Assembly: GCF_040954645.1 (NCBI RefSeq)
Contig: NC_092809.1
Location: 135,149,914 to 135,213,913, forward strand
Direction of reading: 5' to 3'
DNA from: Diabrotica undecimpunctata
Taxonomy: Eukaryota > Arthropoda > Insecta > Coleoptera > Chrysomelidae
DNA length: 64,000 bases
Part shown: positions 34,346 through 44,116 of the stretch, piece by piece
How positions within the stretch are numbered: the stretch's first letter is position 1
How the letters are laid out: each line of letters opens with the position of its first letter
Position numbers and translations under genes: made by a program
The notes under the pieces: generated by a model
Told to the model about the DNA's origin: nothing
The model's input: only the letters and a program-made list of their open reading frames with translations
The model's database searches: none

Positions 34346-35222
34346 AACTTACGTTTTTTCTGTTTGGTTCGTATCATTTATATTTTGGAAAATATCGTAC
34401 ATATACATATCAGATAAATATAAATTCGGTAAATAACTAGACATGTATGCTTTGTCTGTTTTTGCCCTGTATAAAGTAAACTTTGCGGAGCAAAAACAAA
34501 AGTTTATTAGTGCTGCGGTTTAATAACCACTATATAGTTGTCTGCTACATTTCTGGTAGCACAATAAAGTAGATGCAAAATTAAACATTTATTACACCAT
34601 TAAGACACCCCTCAGGCATAAGCTTCCTAAAAGGGAAACGTTTTTCATAAGATCTTTTGCATAATTTTAACAGAGGAGAAATCAGAGAGAAGAGTATTTT
34701 CTGTGAGCATTATTTCTGGATGCTGAAATTAAATTTTGCAACGTGGATAACGACGTTACCGGCACAAAGAGACATTATTCCTAAAAAATTCTTTGATAAA
34801 GTGAACAAGTTTTTCACTGATTGGTTTAAAAGAGACAATGAATGTACAGTCAAAAGAAAAATTATACGAACTGAGAAATTGGGTATTTTATAAATATTGT
34901 ACAAAAATATGAAAAATAAATCTTTAATAAACAAAGGTTGCTGACTTACAGGTAGAAAACTTTTAAAATACAAACACAAAATTTGATAAAATGAAAAAGA
35001 CAGAAAAGATTTGATTTCACGTTCAAAGCGTCTATGTATCTATTACGTATTAATAATCTTTTCTGTCTTATTAGGAAGCAACAATAACATGGCTTCGTTA
35101 TGGACGCAATAGCGACATCTGATAGAAAAATCGGTAAGATAGTTTCGAAACAAATTCAGATTTCTGCTTTAATCTGGAGCCTTCTAAAATTTGATCTATT
35201 TATATTTAAACGTACGTATCAT
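34346..35222. other. No host gene; small foldback unit
   Basis: A 78-codon frame at 34657-34893 has no recognised domain. At 34997-35011 and 35055-35069 there is a 15-bp perfect inverted repeat (aagacagaaaagatt), and the interior shares gatttgatttcacgt and gcgtct with the MITE family at 25.9 and 36.3 kb. Confidence 0.5.
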
Positions 35223-35930
35223 CATCACCCAGCCCTTTGCGTCCACTGCTGGACGCAAAGCTGATTCGGGAAATTACATCGGTAACTCCTGTTCTTCGTC
35301 TTAAGTCTTCATTTTTAATGTCATCTGTCAATGTCAAAGTTTCGGCACCATAGGTTATCACAGGCAACACACATTGGTTAAACATTTTACGTTTTAAAGA
35401 AATTGGTATATCGCTTTTAAAGATGTATTTGGGTTTTCCATAGGCTGCCCATGCTAGGTTTATTCTTCTTCGTAGTTCGCATACTTGGTTTTATTTCGTG
35501 TTCAAGGTATATGTATTTTTTCACCAGCTCTACTTCGTTGTCTCCAATATTGATATTTAGACTAGGTACTAGGTTTATCATAAATTTTTTTTGGGAGATG
35601 TTTATTTTAAGACCCACACTGGCACACACTAACCGATGTTCATGTAGCATTGTACATATCTCCTTAAGGTTGTCCGAGAACAAAACTGTGTCGTCTGCGA
35701 ATTTCAAATTTGTTAATCTTCTACCGTCAATGTTCTCTTCCCAGTTAAGTTTTTTACAAGCATATTCTAGTACTGCAGTAAACAGTTTAGGCGATCAGGT
35801 ATCACCCTGTTGGACTTCTCTGCCGATTGGGATATGGTCAGTGAATTTATGTAGTTTCACCGACATAAATGTGTTCTTGTATGTATTGTAAATTAACCTT
35901 GTATATCGGTAGTCAATGCGGCATGCATGC
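35223..35930 (-). pseudogene. RTE-like LINE (family A, copy 2), internally deleted
   Basis: Minus-strand relative of 18162-19040 with the same ATG-type tail and terminal sequence at 35223-35250. The RT frame at 35417-35707 reads MKFADDTVLFSDNLKEICTM, LHEHRLVCASVGLKINIS and NEVELVKKYIYLEHEIKP. Upstream (to 35930) lie the palm blocks preceding FADD. The C-terminal region is deleted: tail sequence joins the RT near 35251. FADD is intact here. Confidence 0.8.
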
Positions 35931-36267
35931 GGCATTTGATATATAATCTTATAGGAATAAACTAAAATATCATATTTTTCTCATTACCATTCTTTCTAAG
36001 AACGTAAATATATATAGACCAGCAAAATATGGTCGCAAATATTATCGCACCAATTTATATTGTTACGGGGGCATATTTATCTTACTTTTTCACTTATATA
36101 CATGGGCGAAGCATACACACTAAACATGACCCCGGTAAGAATTTAATGCTGAAATTTTACATGGTTGCCGATACCGTTTAGTTCAATTTGTAGATTAGTC
36201 ACCTTTAATTGAAAATTGTTCGACTATAGTACTCGAACTGAGCATATCAGAATAAAAGAAAAAAAGA

Positions 36268-36380
36268 CAGTTAAGATTTGATTTCACGTACAGTGCGTCT
36301 GTGTATCCGCACCGCTATTCACCGTCTCTGAAGAGCCCTCTCAGGGCTAAATACGTATAAGCGGATACACAGACGCACTG
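36268..36380. mobile_element. MITE fragment with 20-bp perfect inverted repeat
   Basis: cagtgcgtctgtgtatccgc at 36291-36310 is exactly inverted at 36361-36380 around a 50-base loop containing ctgaagagccctctcagggc. The left end ttaagatttgatttcacgta matches the terminus of the MITE at 25931. The outer right terminus is missing where a LINE begins. Confidence 0.8.
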
Positions 36381-37440
36381 CTCTCTTCTGCTAGTGCCGA
36401 TTCTCTATGGATGTTGGCTACCACAATGGCCCATCGTATTTTATTAGCAGCTGTTCGAAATAGGTCTGTGGTGGTCATACCTGTCCACTGTCTCAAATTC
36501 TTAAGCCAGGATATTCGGCGGTGTCCTGGTCCTCTATTTCCTTCTATTTTCCCTTTTAATATCAATAGTAGGATTCTGTATTTATTTTCATTTTTCACTA
36601 TATGTCCGAAGTATGCTAACTTTCTTTCTTTAATGGATTTCAAGACTTCAGGTTCTTTTTGTAAACGTTGCATTACTGCGTCGTTAGTTATATGATGTAC
36701 ATATGATATTCTGAGCATGAGACGATACCACCACATCTCGAAAGACTGCAATCGTCTGCAAGTGAGTGTCCATGCCTCTGCTCCATACATAAGAACAGAA
36801 AACACATAACAATTAAGGATTTTGAGTCGGAGATGTAAGTTCAAGGTTAAATTGCAGAGAACTTTCTTCATCTGTTGGTAGGCACTTCTTGCTTTTTCGA
36901 TCCTACATTTAATCTTGTATGAGTGATCCCAGCTGTCTGTGATGTTGCATCCTAGGTATGTTATTTTTTCTGTTCTATCCAATACCTCATTGTCTGCCAT
37001 AAACTTTGCATCTGTATATTGGTTTTTGCTCATGATCATAATTCTCGTCTTCTTATTATTAAGTTGCATTCCATATTTTCTACCGATGTTAACTACTTGA
37101 TCTATCAGTCTTTGTAATCCTTCAGCACTACCCGCAACAATGACAGTGTCGTCTGCATATCTTAGATTATTTATTACTTCACCGTTAACAATCAAACCAT
37201 CACTCGTTTCTCCCAAAGCTTCTTAAAATATATGCTCAGAGTACGCATTAAATAGCAAAGGCGAGAGTATGCAACCTTGTCGTACTCCTCTTTGTATTGG
37301 GACTTCATCGGATAATTGATTGTCTTCTCGAATCTTGACTACTTGTTTCCTATAGAGATTGGCTATTATTCTTATATCCTTGTCATCAATGTTTGCGATT
37401 CGCAAAGTTTCAATAAGCGTCTCATGCTGTACTAAAGAAT
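36381..37440 (-). pseudogene. RTE-like LINE (family B), RT and C-terminus with one stop
   Basis: Well preserved. From 37440: LVQHETLIETLRIAN, NIDDKDIRIIANLYRKQVVK, VPIQRGVRQGCILSPLLFNA, YSEHIF, a TAA, then EALGETSDGLIVNGEVINNL, RYADDTVIVAGSAEGLQRL, KITYLGCNITDSWDHSYKIK, LMYGAEAWTLTCRRLQSFE, YFGHIVKNENKYRILLLILK and RRISWLKNLRQWTGM. The catalytic YADD is intact. Only one in-frame stop (near 37220) interrupts more than 330 codons. The 5' end is truncated within the palm, next to family A copy 3. Confidence 0.88.
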
Positions 37441-37915
37441 TTTTGTTTGAGAGATTTTTATTTTAAGACCCACACTCGCACACACTAACTGAAGTTCATG
37501 TCGTCTGCGAATTTCAAATTTGTTAATCTTCTACCGTCAATGTTCAGGCTTTTCTCTTCCCAGTTAAGTTTTTTACAAGCATATTCTAGTACTGCGGTAA
37601 ACAGTTTAGGCAATAAGCTATCACCCTGTTGGACTCCTCTGCCGATTGGGATATGATCAGTGTTTTTATGTAGTTTCACCGACATAAATGCGTTCTTGTA
37701 TGTATTGTAAATTAACCTTGTATATCGGTAGTCAATGCGGCATTTGTCGGGTATACTGTCCAAAAGGCACATGTTAAAAAGGTTTTTTATTTTCTTACGT
37801 AGGCAAGTGCCTCCGATTTTGATTGCATCAATAACTACACAATCTTCGCCTAGAGATTTGTTATTCTTAGCTTTTCTTAGGGCTAGGAACGTACATATAT
37901 TTTTATATAAACACT
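37441..37915 (-). pseudogene. RTE-like LINE (family A, copy 3) RT palm fragment
   Basis: Minus strand. 37485-37772 encodes CLLDSIPDKCRIDYRYTRLI, YNTYKNAFMSVKLHKNTDHI, PIGRGVQQGDSLLPKLFTAV and RRLTNLKFADDMNF. To 37915 there is upstream RT sequence. A short deletion removes part of the block after FADD relative to copy 2. It overlaps copy 2 in content, so it is a separate insertion and not the other half of it. Confidence 0.8.
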
Positions 37916-38295
37916 AGCTGACCCACCGAACTTCGTGCCGCCTTCGAAAACACTCAAACATAATACTCATAAAAAAACTTGAATAAATTTAATGCTTATT
38001 AAATATATATTTTTATTTTTTTGTGTTGCATAAATAATATACAACAATGAAGGTTTTCCGAGATACGAATAATTCTCCATGCGCGAAAAATGGAAACTCC
38101 CATTTTACCCAAAAGCCAAAGAGAAACGAGAAATTGTAAACGTTGCCTCAATGATTGAGGCAATTCATTAGACTTTTTACAGTCAGTCTCGTTTCATGGT
38201 ACAGTCGAGGTTGATTAATGTTATTCAGAATAATGACAACTGATTCTTCTTTTAATTGTAAATTGTTAGGTGGTAGTCCAGGAAATTCCAATGAT
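37916..38295. other. Unassigned interspersed-repeat-like sequence
   Basis: Begins ctagctgacccaccgaactt, a motif I associate with abundant arthropod repeats but cannot name. It is followed by AT-rich DNA and a small inverted pair around gcctcaatgattgaggc at about 38152. No coding. Confidence 0.35.
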
Positions 38296-38299
38296 TTCA

Positions 38300-38950
38300 A
38301 AAACTGTATGATGTCCTTTAGTATTAATAAAAGAGTTTTATAAATATTTTAAATTTGTTTGCTAATAGAAAAAATTTTTTGCGAGATTCTCATATCGTTT
38401 TGCATGGTCCAAAAGTACTTTACAACGGGCTTCTACAAGGTTCTATTTTAAGCAATCTTTTGTTTAACTATAAGCTGCAGACTAGCATGATTTGATGAGC
38501 GATGAAATACAAATTATCTAATATACTGACGATCTATCCATTTATGTCACCCGTGATACCTATGATCGCTGCATGATAGACTTAAGACATACTTTCGACA
38601 AGTTACAAAACTGGTACGACGATATGGGTTTTAGTGTTTTACCAGAAAAGACAGCTGTAATGTGAGTCACTAGGCACAGATATCAGTTAGTCAATAATTA
38701 TTGTTCTTTAGGTAAATACACTATCTCTATGGTAAATAAATATAATTATTTAGGTATAATTATAGATAAAAACTTCAATGAACTAGTCACATTACGTATA
38801 GCAAACAAAGATGTGAAAAGGGAATTAATGTTCTGCGCTTCCTCTCCGATCGGATGATGATGCGGATCAAGAAATTTCCTTAATGTTCTACAAGTGTTAC
38901 ATTCGCTCGATTTTGGGTTATGGGTGCACTCTCTATGGTTTGGATCGCCG
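38300..38950 (+). pseudogene. jockey-like LINE RT relic
   Basis: Decayed RT in several frames: HGPKVLYNGLLQGSILSNL near 38400-38460, a polymerase block region, then KYNYLGIIIDKNFNELVTLR at about 38730-38790 and GYGCTLYG-like sequence near 38915. The QGSILS and YLGI motifs fit jockey-clade RT. It is cut at about 38950 by a very short LINE 3' end. Confidence 0.6.
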
Positions 38951-38954
38951 TTTG

Positions 38955-39011
38955 GACCCATTTGGATCGCCAACCTTCGAAAGGAGACGGCGCCATGAGA
39001 AGAAGAAGAAT
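38955..39011 (+). mobile_element. Very short 3' end of LINE family C
   Basis: Only ~45 bases of the family C 3' end, encoding IANLRKETA, plus an AGAAGAAGAAGA tail. The match to the copy at 4.3 kb is almost exact. An extreme 5' truncation. Confidence 0.75.
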
Positions 39012-39039
39012 TATCTCCTTTAGTGTTTACCAGGTTACC

Positions 39040-39200
39040 TTCGATTTGTTAACGACTGATTATTCAGAGATAATTTAAGAGAGTGGTTTGGCTGGAGCAC
39101 TAACGAATTATTCAAAACAGCAGTAAATAAAATTAAAATTGCCCTAATGATATCCAATCTCCGACAGGAGAGGCACTCAAGGAAGAAGAAGATTCAGAGA
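39040..39200 (+). mobile_element. Short LINE 3' end (family D)
   Basis: Encodes DNLREWFGWSTNELFKTAVN, KIKIALMISNLRQERHS, then a GAAGAAGAAGA tail. Related 3' ends are at 53340-53400 (plus) and 44117-44330 (minus). Confidence 0.7.
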
Positions 39201-39221
39201 TATTATTGTAAAGGCTTAAAA

Positions 39222-39315
39222 AATGGGATATTATAGTGAAGAAAGAATAGATTTAGTTAAGCTATACTATGGAAATACTCAGTGTGCTAAAGCTACGGCA
39301 AGGATCTTTTTTAGG
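39222..39315 (+). pseudogene. Helix-turn-helix fragment of a mariner-like protein
   Basis: MGYYSEERIDLVKLYYGNTQ then CAKATARIFF, followed by loss of similarity. The pattern is the N-terminal helix-turn-helix of DUF4817-type transposon proteins. Only ~31 codons survive. Confidence 0.5.
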
Positions 39316-40312
39316 GTGGCAGTGACGGACTAAGGCTAAAGCGGGCCATAGGCATCATAGGCCTATATTTCAGTTATGACACATACATACTTTGTGTTTG
39401 GTAGTTTAGTTTCAAAGCATATAGTATGTAGATCTATTTAATTATCGGAAAAAATAGTATCCATGTATAAAAATAATAATACTTAAACAAATATTCCCAA
39501 ATTAATTGGTTATTTTGCCTTTTTTCTTTTTTTATAGTTCAGTAGGATTAAATAAATTCCCAGAATTCTGTTTGAATTTGTGAATGTTGCAATAATTATA
39601 TTTTCCTAAATAAATGACCACACCTTCTTTACTTATAAAAGTCTTAAATTGTTTTTCATTTATTAGTTCAGTTGCTTTCTGCACATACGATGAATTCTAT
39701 ATAACAATTGAGGCCATTAGAAAGGGAGGAGAATGTCTATGTTCAATCTAGAACTCGCTGGTATCTCCTGTTCGCTTTGGGTAGGTATATTACCGTTAAC
39801 AAATAAAAGCGAGGAGACTATAAATAAAACAAATATACATACAGAAGATTATAAGTACCAATTAAAAATACACATGATGAAGATAGAAAAACCAGTAGTT
39901 ATTTATAATCCAGATTGCTTTACAACAAGGAAACGAATAAGTGTAAAACGCAGTTCAAAGTTACAGAGGAAAAACCAACAGGGTCCAGAAATGAAAAAAA
40001 TCCGGTTTACCTTTCCACACTTTCTGTTTGCCGTGTATTGTATCTCGACAAATCGTCAAGGGGAACAACAAACATAGTCCTATTCAAGGTTTTAAATATC
40101 TATTGCAGGGGAAACATTAACATAGTTTACATGAAAGATGGAAATAACCCACACAGTCCATAAAATTCGTTATTACTCTTACACAGCTCATCCCAGCTGT
40201 GTTTATTTGTTGTTGTTTCGACACGTTTATTCAAGCTTGTTCGTTAAGTTGTTAAGAAGTATTCAGTATTCTTCAGTTTTAAGTGTCTTTGTTGAAAGTT
40301 TAACTGTTTAAA
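39316..40312. other. Likely 5' flank of the transposon gene at 40.3 kb
   Basis: At 39318-39365 there is a GC-richer stretch (ggtggcag, ctaaggc, ataggcc) partly resembling the inverted right-hand sequence at 41150-41200, so it may be one terminus of the element carrying the gene at 40313. Two overlapping frames (39733-40077 and 39915-40163) show no domain. Confidence 0.4.
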
Positions 40313-41110
40313 ATGTCTAATAGTGTCGAAAATATATGTGTTAATCAAGAAAATTCAACGAAAAAGCGTAAAGCACATGGCCGTCTTAGAGATGTTGTTA
40401 AGAAGCTACGAGCCTCGACCTTTAAAACCAAAGAAAACTGTCAGTGCAAGCGGTATAATTACTTTAAGTATATTTCTATTGCCGAACAAAGTGATTTAAT
40501 AAGACAGTTTAAGAACATTGGCCGTGACAATGGTAATGACAATGGTAATGATGCCCAGAATAGTTACTTATCTTGACTTACCTCATTACGACCTGTGTTT
40601 TAAGGAAGGCCAAGGAAAAACGAAGAACGTGCTAGATCAAGTGACAGCTCCTACAGCTACAAAGTAAGAGTTATTGGAAATAGCAGTGCAGTAGAGGTAC
40701 CAGTGTGTTTTAAAGCGTTTCAATCACTGTCTGTAATTAAAGCCTTTCGATTACATACAATAAAAACATCTTTAAGAAAAACTGGCAAGGCGCCGATCAA
40801 TAGAAAGCATACCAATGTATCTCATAAAGTAGATCAACAAACTAGTCAATTTTTATTGCAGTTTTTTGGCTCATTAAAGGGACGTAAAGCGCACTACAGA
40901 TTTAAGGACTAACAGTCTACCTCCTTCTCCTCAGTTTACCTCCCAAAAGATGTGAATGTTAAAAAGCTTCTTAAATTATTTTTGACTAAATATCCCCATA
41001 TTGAGATGTGTTATGAAACATTCAGGCACATATTTGTGTCAGAGTTTAACATCTCCTTCGGTTACTCACGAACTGAAACATGCTGTTATACTGATATAAA
41101 TAATTATAAA
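40313..41110 (+). pseudogene. N-terminal half of the same transposon protein family as 60.5-62.7 kb
   Basis: A single plus-strand frame of ~265 codons with three nonsense codons (40576, ~40612, 40912) and no frameshift. It reads MSNSVENICVNQENSTKKRK, CQCKRYNYFKYISIAEQSDL, NSYLS, then SYSYKVRVIGNSSAVEVPVC, FKAFQSLSVIKAFRLHTIKT, FFGSLKGRKAHYRFKD, VYLPKDVNVKKLLKLFLTKY and FVSEFNISFGYSRTETC. The cysteine-rich block, the VC(F/Q)..F segment, the (S/A)HY site and the YLP/YLDE blocks match, in order, the N-terminal half of the 60-63 kb gene. The SDTCGGQN catalytic-like half is missing, so this looks like an internally deleted derivative. Function unknown. Confidence 0.65.
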
Positions 41111-41114
41111 ATTT

Positions 41115-41285
41115 AAAAATTAAACATCCATTTTTGGGCCTCAAAAATTTAATCCCGAGACACGGACTTATGCTACCTAGGCCTTAGGTTGCCACTGTTG
41201 GGTAGTTCTGAAACTGTTTTCTTATGTAATTTTATGTTTTTTAATTTTTGTTTCTTTTTTACATTAACCACAACTATATACTCAC
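41115..41285. other. Possible right terminus of the deleted transposon
   Basis: 41145-41200 contains acacggacttatgctaccta and ggccttaggttgccactg. Reversed, this partly resembles the sequence at 39318-39365. Tentative. Confidence 0.35.
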
Positions 41286-41376
41286 CCACAAAAAGCACGA
41301 TTGCAGGATAATCGTAGAGTTTTGTCAAATACCGCTCTGTTAAAATGTTGACTGGTCTTGGTTTCCAGGGAAAGTA
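41286..41376 (-). CDS. Nucleoredoxin-like gene, penultimate exon
   Basis: A 91-base exon found from flanking splice sites and phase. The acceptor ttttctcctttag ends at 41377 and the donor after G at 41286 is GTGAGT. It translates YFPWKPRPVNILTERYLTKL then YDYPAIVLFV plus one base, matching the FPW...LVLFVD segment that precedes the acidic loop in animal nucleoredoxins. It begins in phase 0, as required by the upstream donor at 43064, and ends with the G that completes the Asp codon of the terminal exon. Too short for an ORF scan. Confidence 0.9.
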
Positions 41377-41682
41377 CTAAAGGAGAAAAATGGTATTTTA
41401 TAAATTAAACAAACAATAAGAACATAGTATAATGTAGCGTTAATTAATTAATAGTAAGTAAATAATACGAAAAGTATAGGAGAGAAAGCAAGAAGAAATG
41501 AGTGTGTGTTCTTCTAGACGTACATTTAAAGCTGTGTGTCTATATCTATTTGAGAACACATAGCTTTTCTTTAATTTCTGTTATATTGGCAGCTCATTTC
41601 AATTGCAAATCTTTATTAATCTTTAAACAACAGGTAAGGATTATCAAAGTTAAGTGTATGTGTGTGTTTTTTGTCTTCTTCT
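41377..41682. other. No gene; intron of the nucleoredoxin-like gene
   Basis: AT-rich intron sequence 5' of the penultimate exon on the minus strand. Nothing else recognised. Confidence 0.5.
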
Positions 41683-42170
41683 TCTTCTTTACTGGCTTTA
41701 CAACTCAGAACGTCTTCACCGCATCCACTATACTCCTCCACCTTCTAGGATCTTGTGCTTTAATTTTCCATTGTAGTACACTAATCATAAATAATTCTTC
41801 CATCCCTCCATCTTTTTCTGGGACGGCCTACTGATCTTCTGGTGTCTGGTCCCTTAAAATATACTGCCATTGGCACTCTGGCTCTGATCTTATCACATGA
41901 CCTGCATATATTATCTGGTTAGTTTTTTATGATTGACGATATTTTCATTACCATAAAGAGTCACCAATTCAGCAATCTCCTGTCAATTCATGTTTTTGAG
42001 GGCCAAATAATATTCTGATAACCTTCCTTTCAAATAACGACAGCTTACTTATTTTCCGCTGATGTCGAGTAGCGGGTGGTACGTCTCTGCGATTCCGGCA
42101 GAGAATAGATCTACTTCAGGAATAGCACACCTTTCCGTTCTATTAATTATCTTCTATGTAACTATCTGAG
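41683..42170 (-). pseudogene. LINE C-terminal fragment (family E)
   Basis: The 3' tail cttcttcttctt (GAAGAAGAAG on the element strand) at 41683 is followed by a decayed LINE C-terminus on the minus strand: QDPRRWRSIVDAVKTF, a GRP-rich segment with RKRWRDG-like sequence, then HVIRSEPECQW near 41880 and further degraded RT sequence. A short copy of the same 3' end is at 49611-49697. Confidence 0.6.
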
Positions 42171-42215
42171 TGAGCCTCTCACTCAGATCGTTAGATAGAA
42201 GATAATTGATAGAAC
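42137..42215. repeat. Imperfect 38-bp inverted repeat, 3-nt loop
   Basis: 42137-42174 and 42178-42215 are reverse complements with about four mismatches, around the trinucleotide cct. It sits between two LINE fragments. Confidence 0.85.
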
Positions 42216-42400
42216 TTTGATGCTGTGTTAATAAGCAATATACCTCTATAGCTTATCTTCCTTCTTATGTATTGGTATTATAACGCTCTCATTCCATTCT
42301 CTAGGGATTTTCTATTGTTGTTACACTCTCAGAATAATGTCATGTCAACTTTATATGCTGTGTTAATAAGCGATATGTCTTTATAGTTTTAAAATTATTT
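42216..42400 (-). pseudogene. LINE RT finger-domain fragment
   Basis: Minus strand. Around 42220-42310 frames give RIPREWNESVIIPIHKKED and YRGILLINTASKF-like sequence, the P.EWN....PI.KK.....YRGI.LL block at the start of the RT domain. A second partial copy of the same block lies at 42320-42390. Confidence 0.55.
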
Positions 42401-42414
42401 AATGGAAAATCAGT

Positions 42415-43010
42415 TTATTAGTACCTGTTTATAAAAACAATAGAGATGAACAGCAATATATAAACTACAGGGCCATAAAACTACTTATTTACAATACGAA
42501 AATGTGGGAGAGAATAATTAATAGACGCATACGTGAAGAAACCGAAATTTACGATTATCAGTATGGTTTTATGCAAGCCAGATCAACAACAGATGAAATT
42601 TTCATTATAAGGCAGTCGATGGAAAAATACAGAAACAAAGAAACAAACGCTCATGTGGGATTCTAATTCCTCGGAAAATTGTGTGGTACGCACGCAATAA
42701 GAAAAAGGTCCCCGGTGAATATATAGAGATTATGAGGAACATGTATAAAGAAGTAACAACTAGTGGTACGACGGATGTGGCAGAGACTAATAAATTTCAT
42801 GTGAAAGTAGAATTGCACCAAGGCTCGGTGCTTAGTACTTGTTTATTCCCATTATTGTTATATCAGATAACAACAAAATTACAGAGTAACATTCCCTGGT
42901 TCTTTGTGTATGCTGGCGATGTAGTGTCAGTCGGAAATAGTGAAAGCGATTTAGAATAAAAACTGGAAAAATGGAGACAAGTACTTCAATGAAACTTATT
43001 CCTAACTTAT
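42415..43010 (+). pseudogene. LINE RT palm relic (plus strand)
   Basis: Plus strand: PVYKNNRDEQQYINYRAIKL, KMWERIINRRIREETEIYDY, QYGFMQARSTTDEIFIIRQ, then after a frameshift the 92-codon frame at 42681-42959 with EIMRNMYKEVTTSGTTDVAE, VELHQGSVLSTCLFPLLLYQ and FVYAGDVVSVGNSESDLE. The catalytic YADD is YAGD. The thumb and C-terminus are absent; the relic ends about 55 bases from the nucleoredoxin exon. Confidence 0.78.
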
Positions 43011-43064
43011 ATATTTCAAGACAATTGAAAATCTTTTATATATGTATATCTTGTAATTATTTAC

Positions 43065-43260
43065 CTGTGCTGTTGGATCTTCTGCTAATTCTGTCCTTGC
43101 ATCCATCGTAATAATATGACCATTACTGTCTAAAAGTAGCAACGTTGGAATTCCCCGGATACCATAGAGCTGAGCTAATTCCGCCCTTACTGCCGTCTGT
43201 TGGAATGGTATCGACAACCAAGGCATGGTTTCAACATAGGCTCTAAATGAGTCCGCACTC
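43065..43260 (-). CDS. Nucleoredoxin-like gene, internal exon (thioredoxin fold)
   Basis: A 196-base exon on the minus strand. The acceptor ttttag ends at 43261 and the donor CAG|GTAAAT follows 43065. One base finishes a split codon, then 65 residues: SADSFRAYVETMPWLSIPFQ, TAVRAELAQLYGIRGIPTLL, LLDSNGHIITMDARTELAED, PTAQ. YGIRGIPT carries the conserved cis-proline of the thioredoxin fold, and MPWL...PF plus GIPTL are hallmarks of nucleoredoxin and tryparedoxin-like proteins. The catalytic CPPC motif should be in the exon before this, not found up to 64000. Intact frame and consensus splice sites indicate a functional host gene. Confidence 0.92.
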
Positions 43261-43264
43261 CTAA

Positions 43265-44115
43265 AATTAAATAAGAAAAATTGTCATTTAATAGAATAAA
43301 AACTGAATTTTTATAGGTGTATTAATATTAAAATGAAGCAATCATTTTTAAAGTCTTTCAAAAGGTAGATTATCAGTTGCAGTTGAATAATTGTTACACA
43401 TTCGTGGCGGACCATTTTAAGGTTAAGAACGAGAGATTTGTTGTATATCTCGTATAGTATAAAAACCTATCAAGTTTATAAAAGTTTATATATAAATATA
43501 AATCACGAAATAAAATCCAAAAATTTCTAATTGTCGAAACCAATTGTCTTTCCTTTTATATAAATATAATTTCACTGAGAATTTAACCGGAAATAAATTT
43601 ACAGTCTGACTTTATAGACCAACTAAGGCACTGCACCCTATATTTATTGCTTTAGACAAACTTGTGTAACAATTACAATTGAGCAGTCAGAACTTAGTGT
43701 TAGCGGAAAATATATACGGCATGGTGCACGGCACGACACAAAGCCTAATTTACTAAACCAAAATCCCTTCCAACCCTTACTAGTTCTCGTGAATATCAAA
43801 TTCCTCAATACCCTTAATTAAACTTTATTCGACTATTACCAGACAAATTAAGGCGGAATGTATATTTGAAGGGGAGATGGGAAGTTAGTTTTGGCAAAGT
43901 TATACAAGCAGATGGAATTTTAATACGAGCTCCCCTTTTGAAGATGTGGTGTAAAAAATCTAATAGTTGTTATCAATCTTGACTTTCTTTTTTTGTTGCA
44001 TTCTCATCTCTTCTTCATCTTCTTCTTATAGGACATGATCCTGTTTATTCTATCATCCCAGCTCTAGTGTTTCTAGTGTCTTTTTGTATCGAGTTTATGT
44101 GTTCATCTCAACCCA
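43265..44115. other. No gene; presumably intron of the nucleoredoxin-like gene
   Basis: AT-rich DNA upstream of the internal exon. No recognisable repeat or coding region. Confidence 0.45.
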
Positions 44116-44116
44116 T

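Noticed and set aside
34657..34893. 78-codon frame, considered as a possible transposase end
   Set aside because: No motif could be matched and no terminal repeats frame it. Left unassigned.
35451..35891. 146-codon plus-strand open frame
   Set aside because: Antisense to the FADD-bearing RT of family A copy 2; a similar shadow appears in copy 1.
39733..40163. Two overlapping frames upstream of the 40-kb transposon gene
   Set aside because: They overlap in different frames and neither has a recognisable domain. Likely chance in the element's 5' region.
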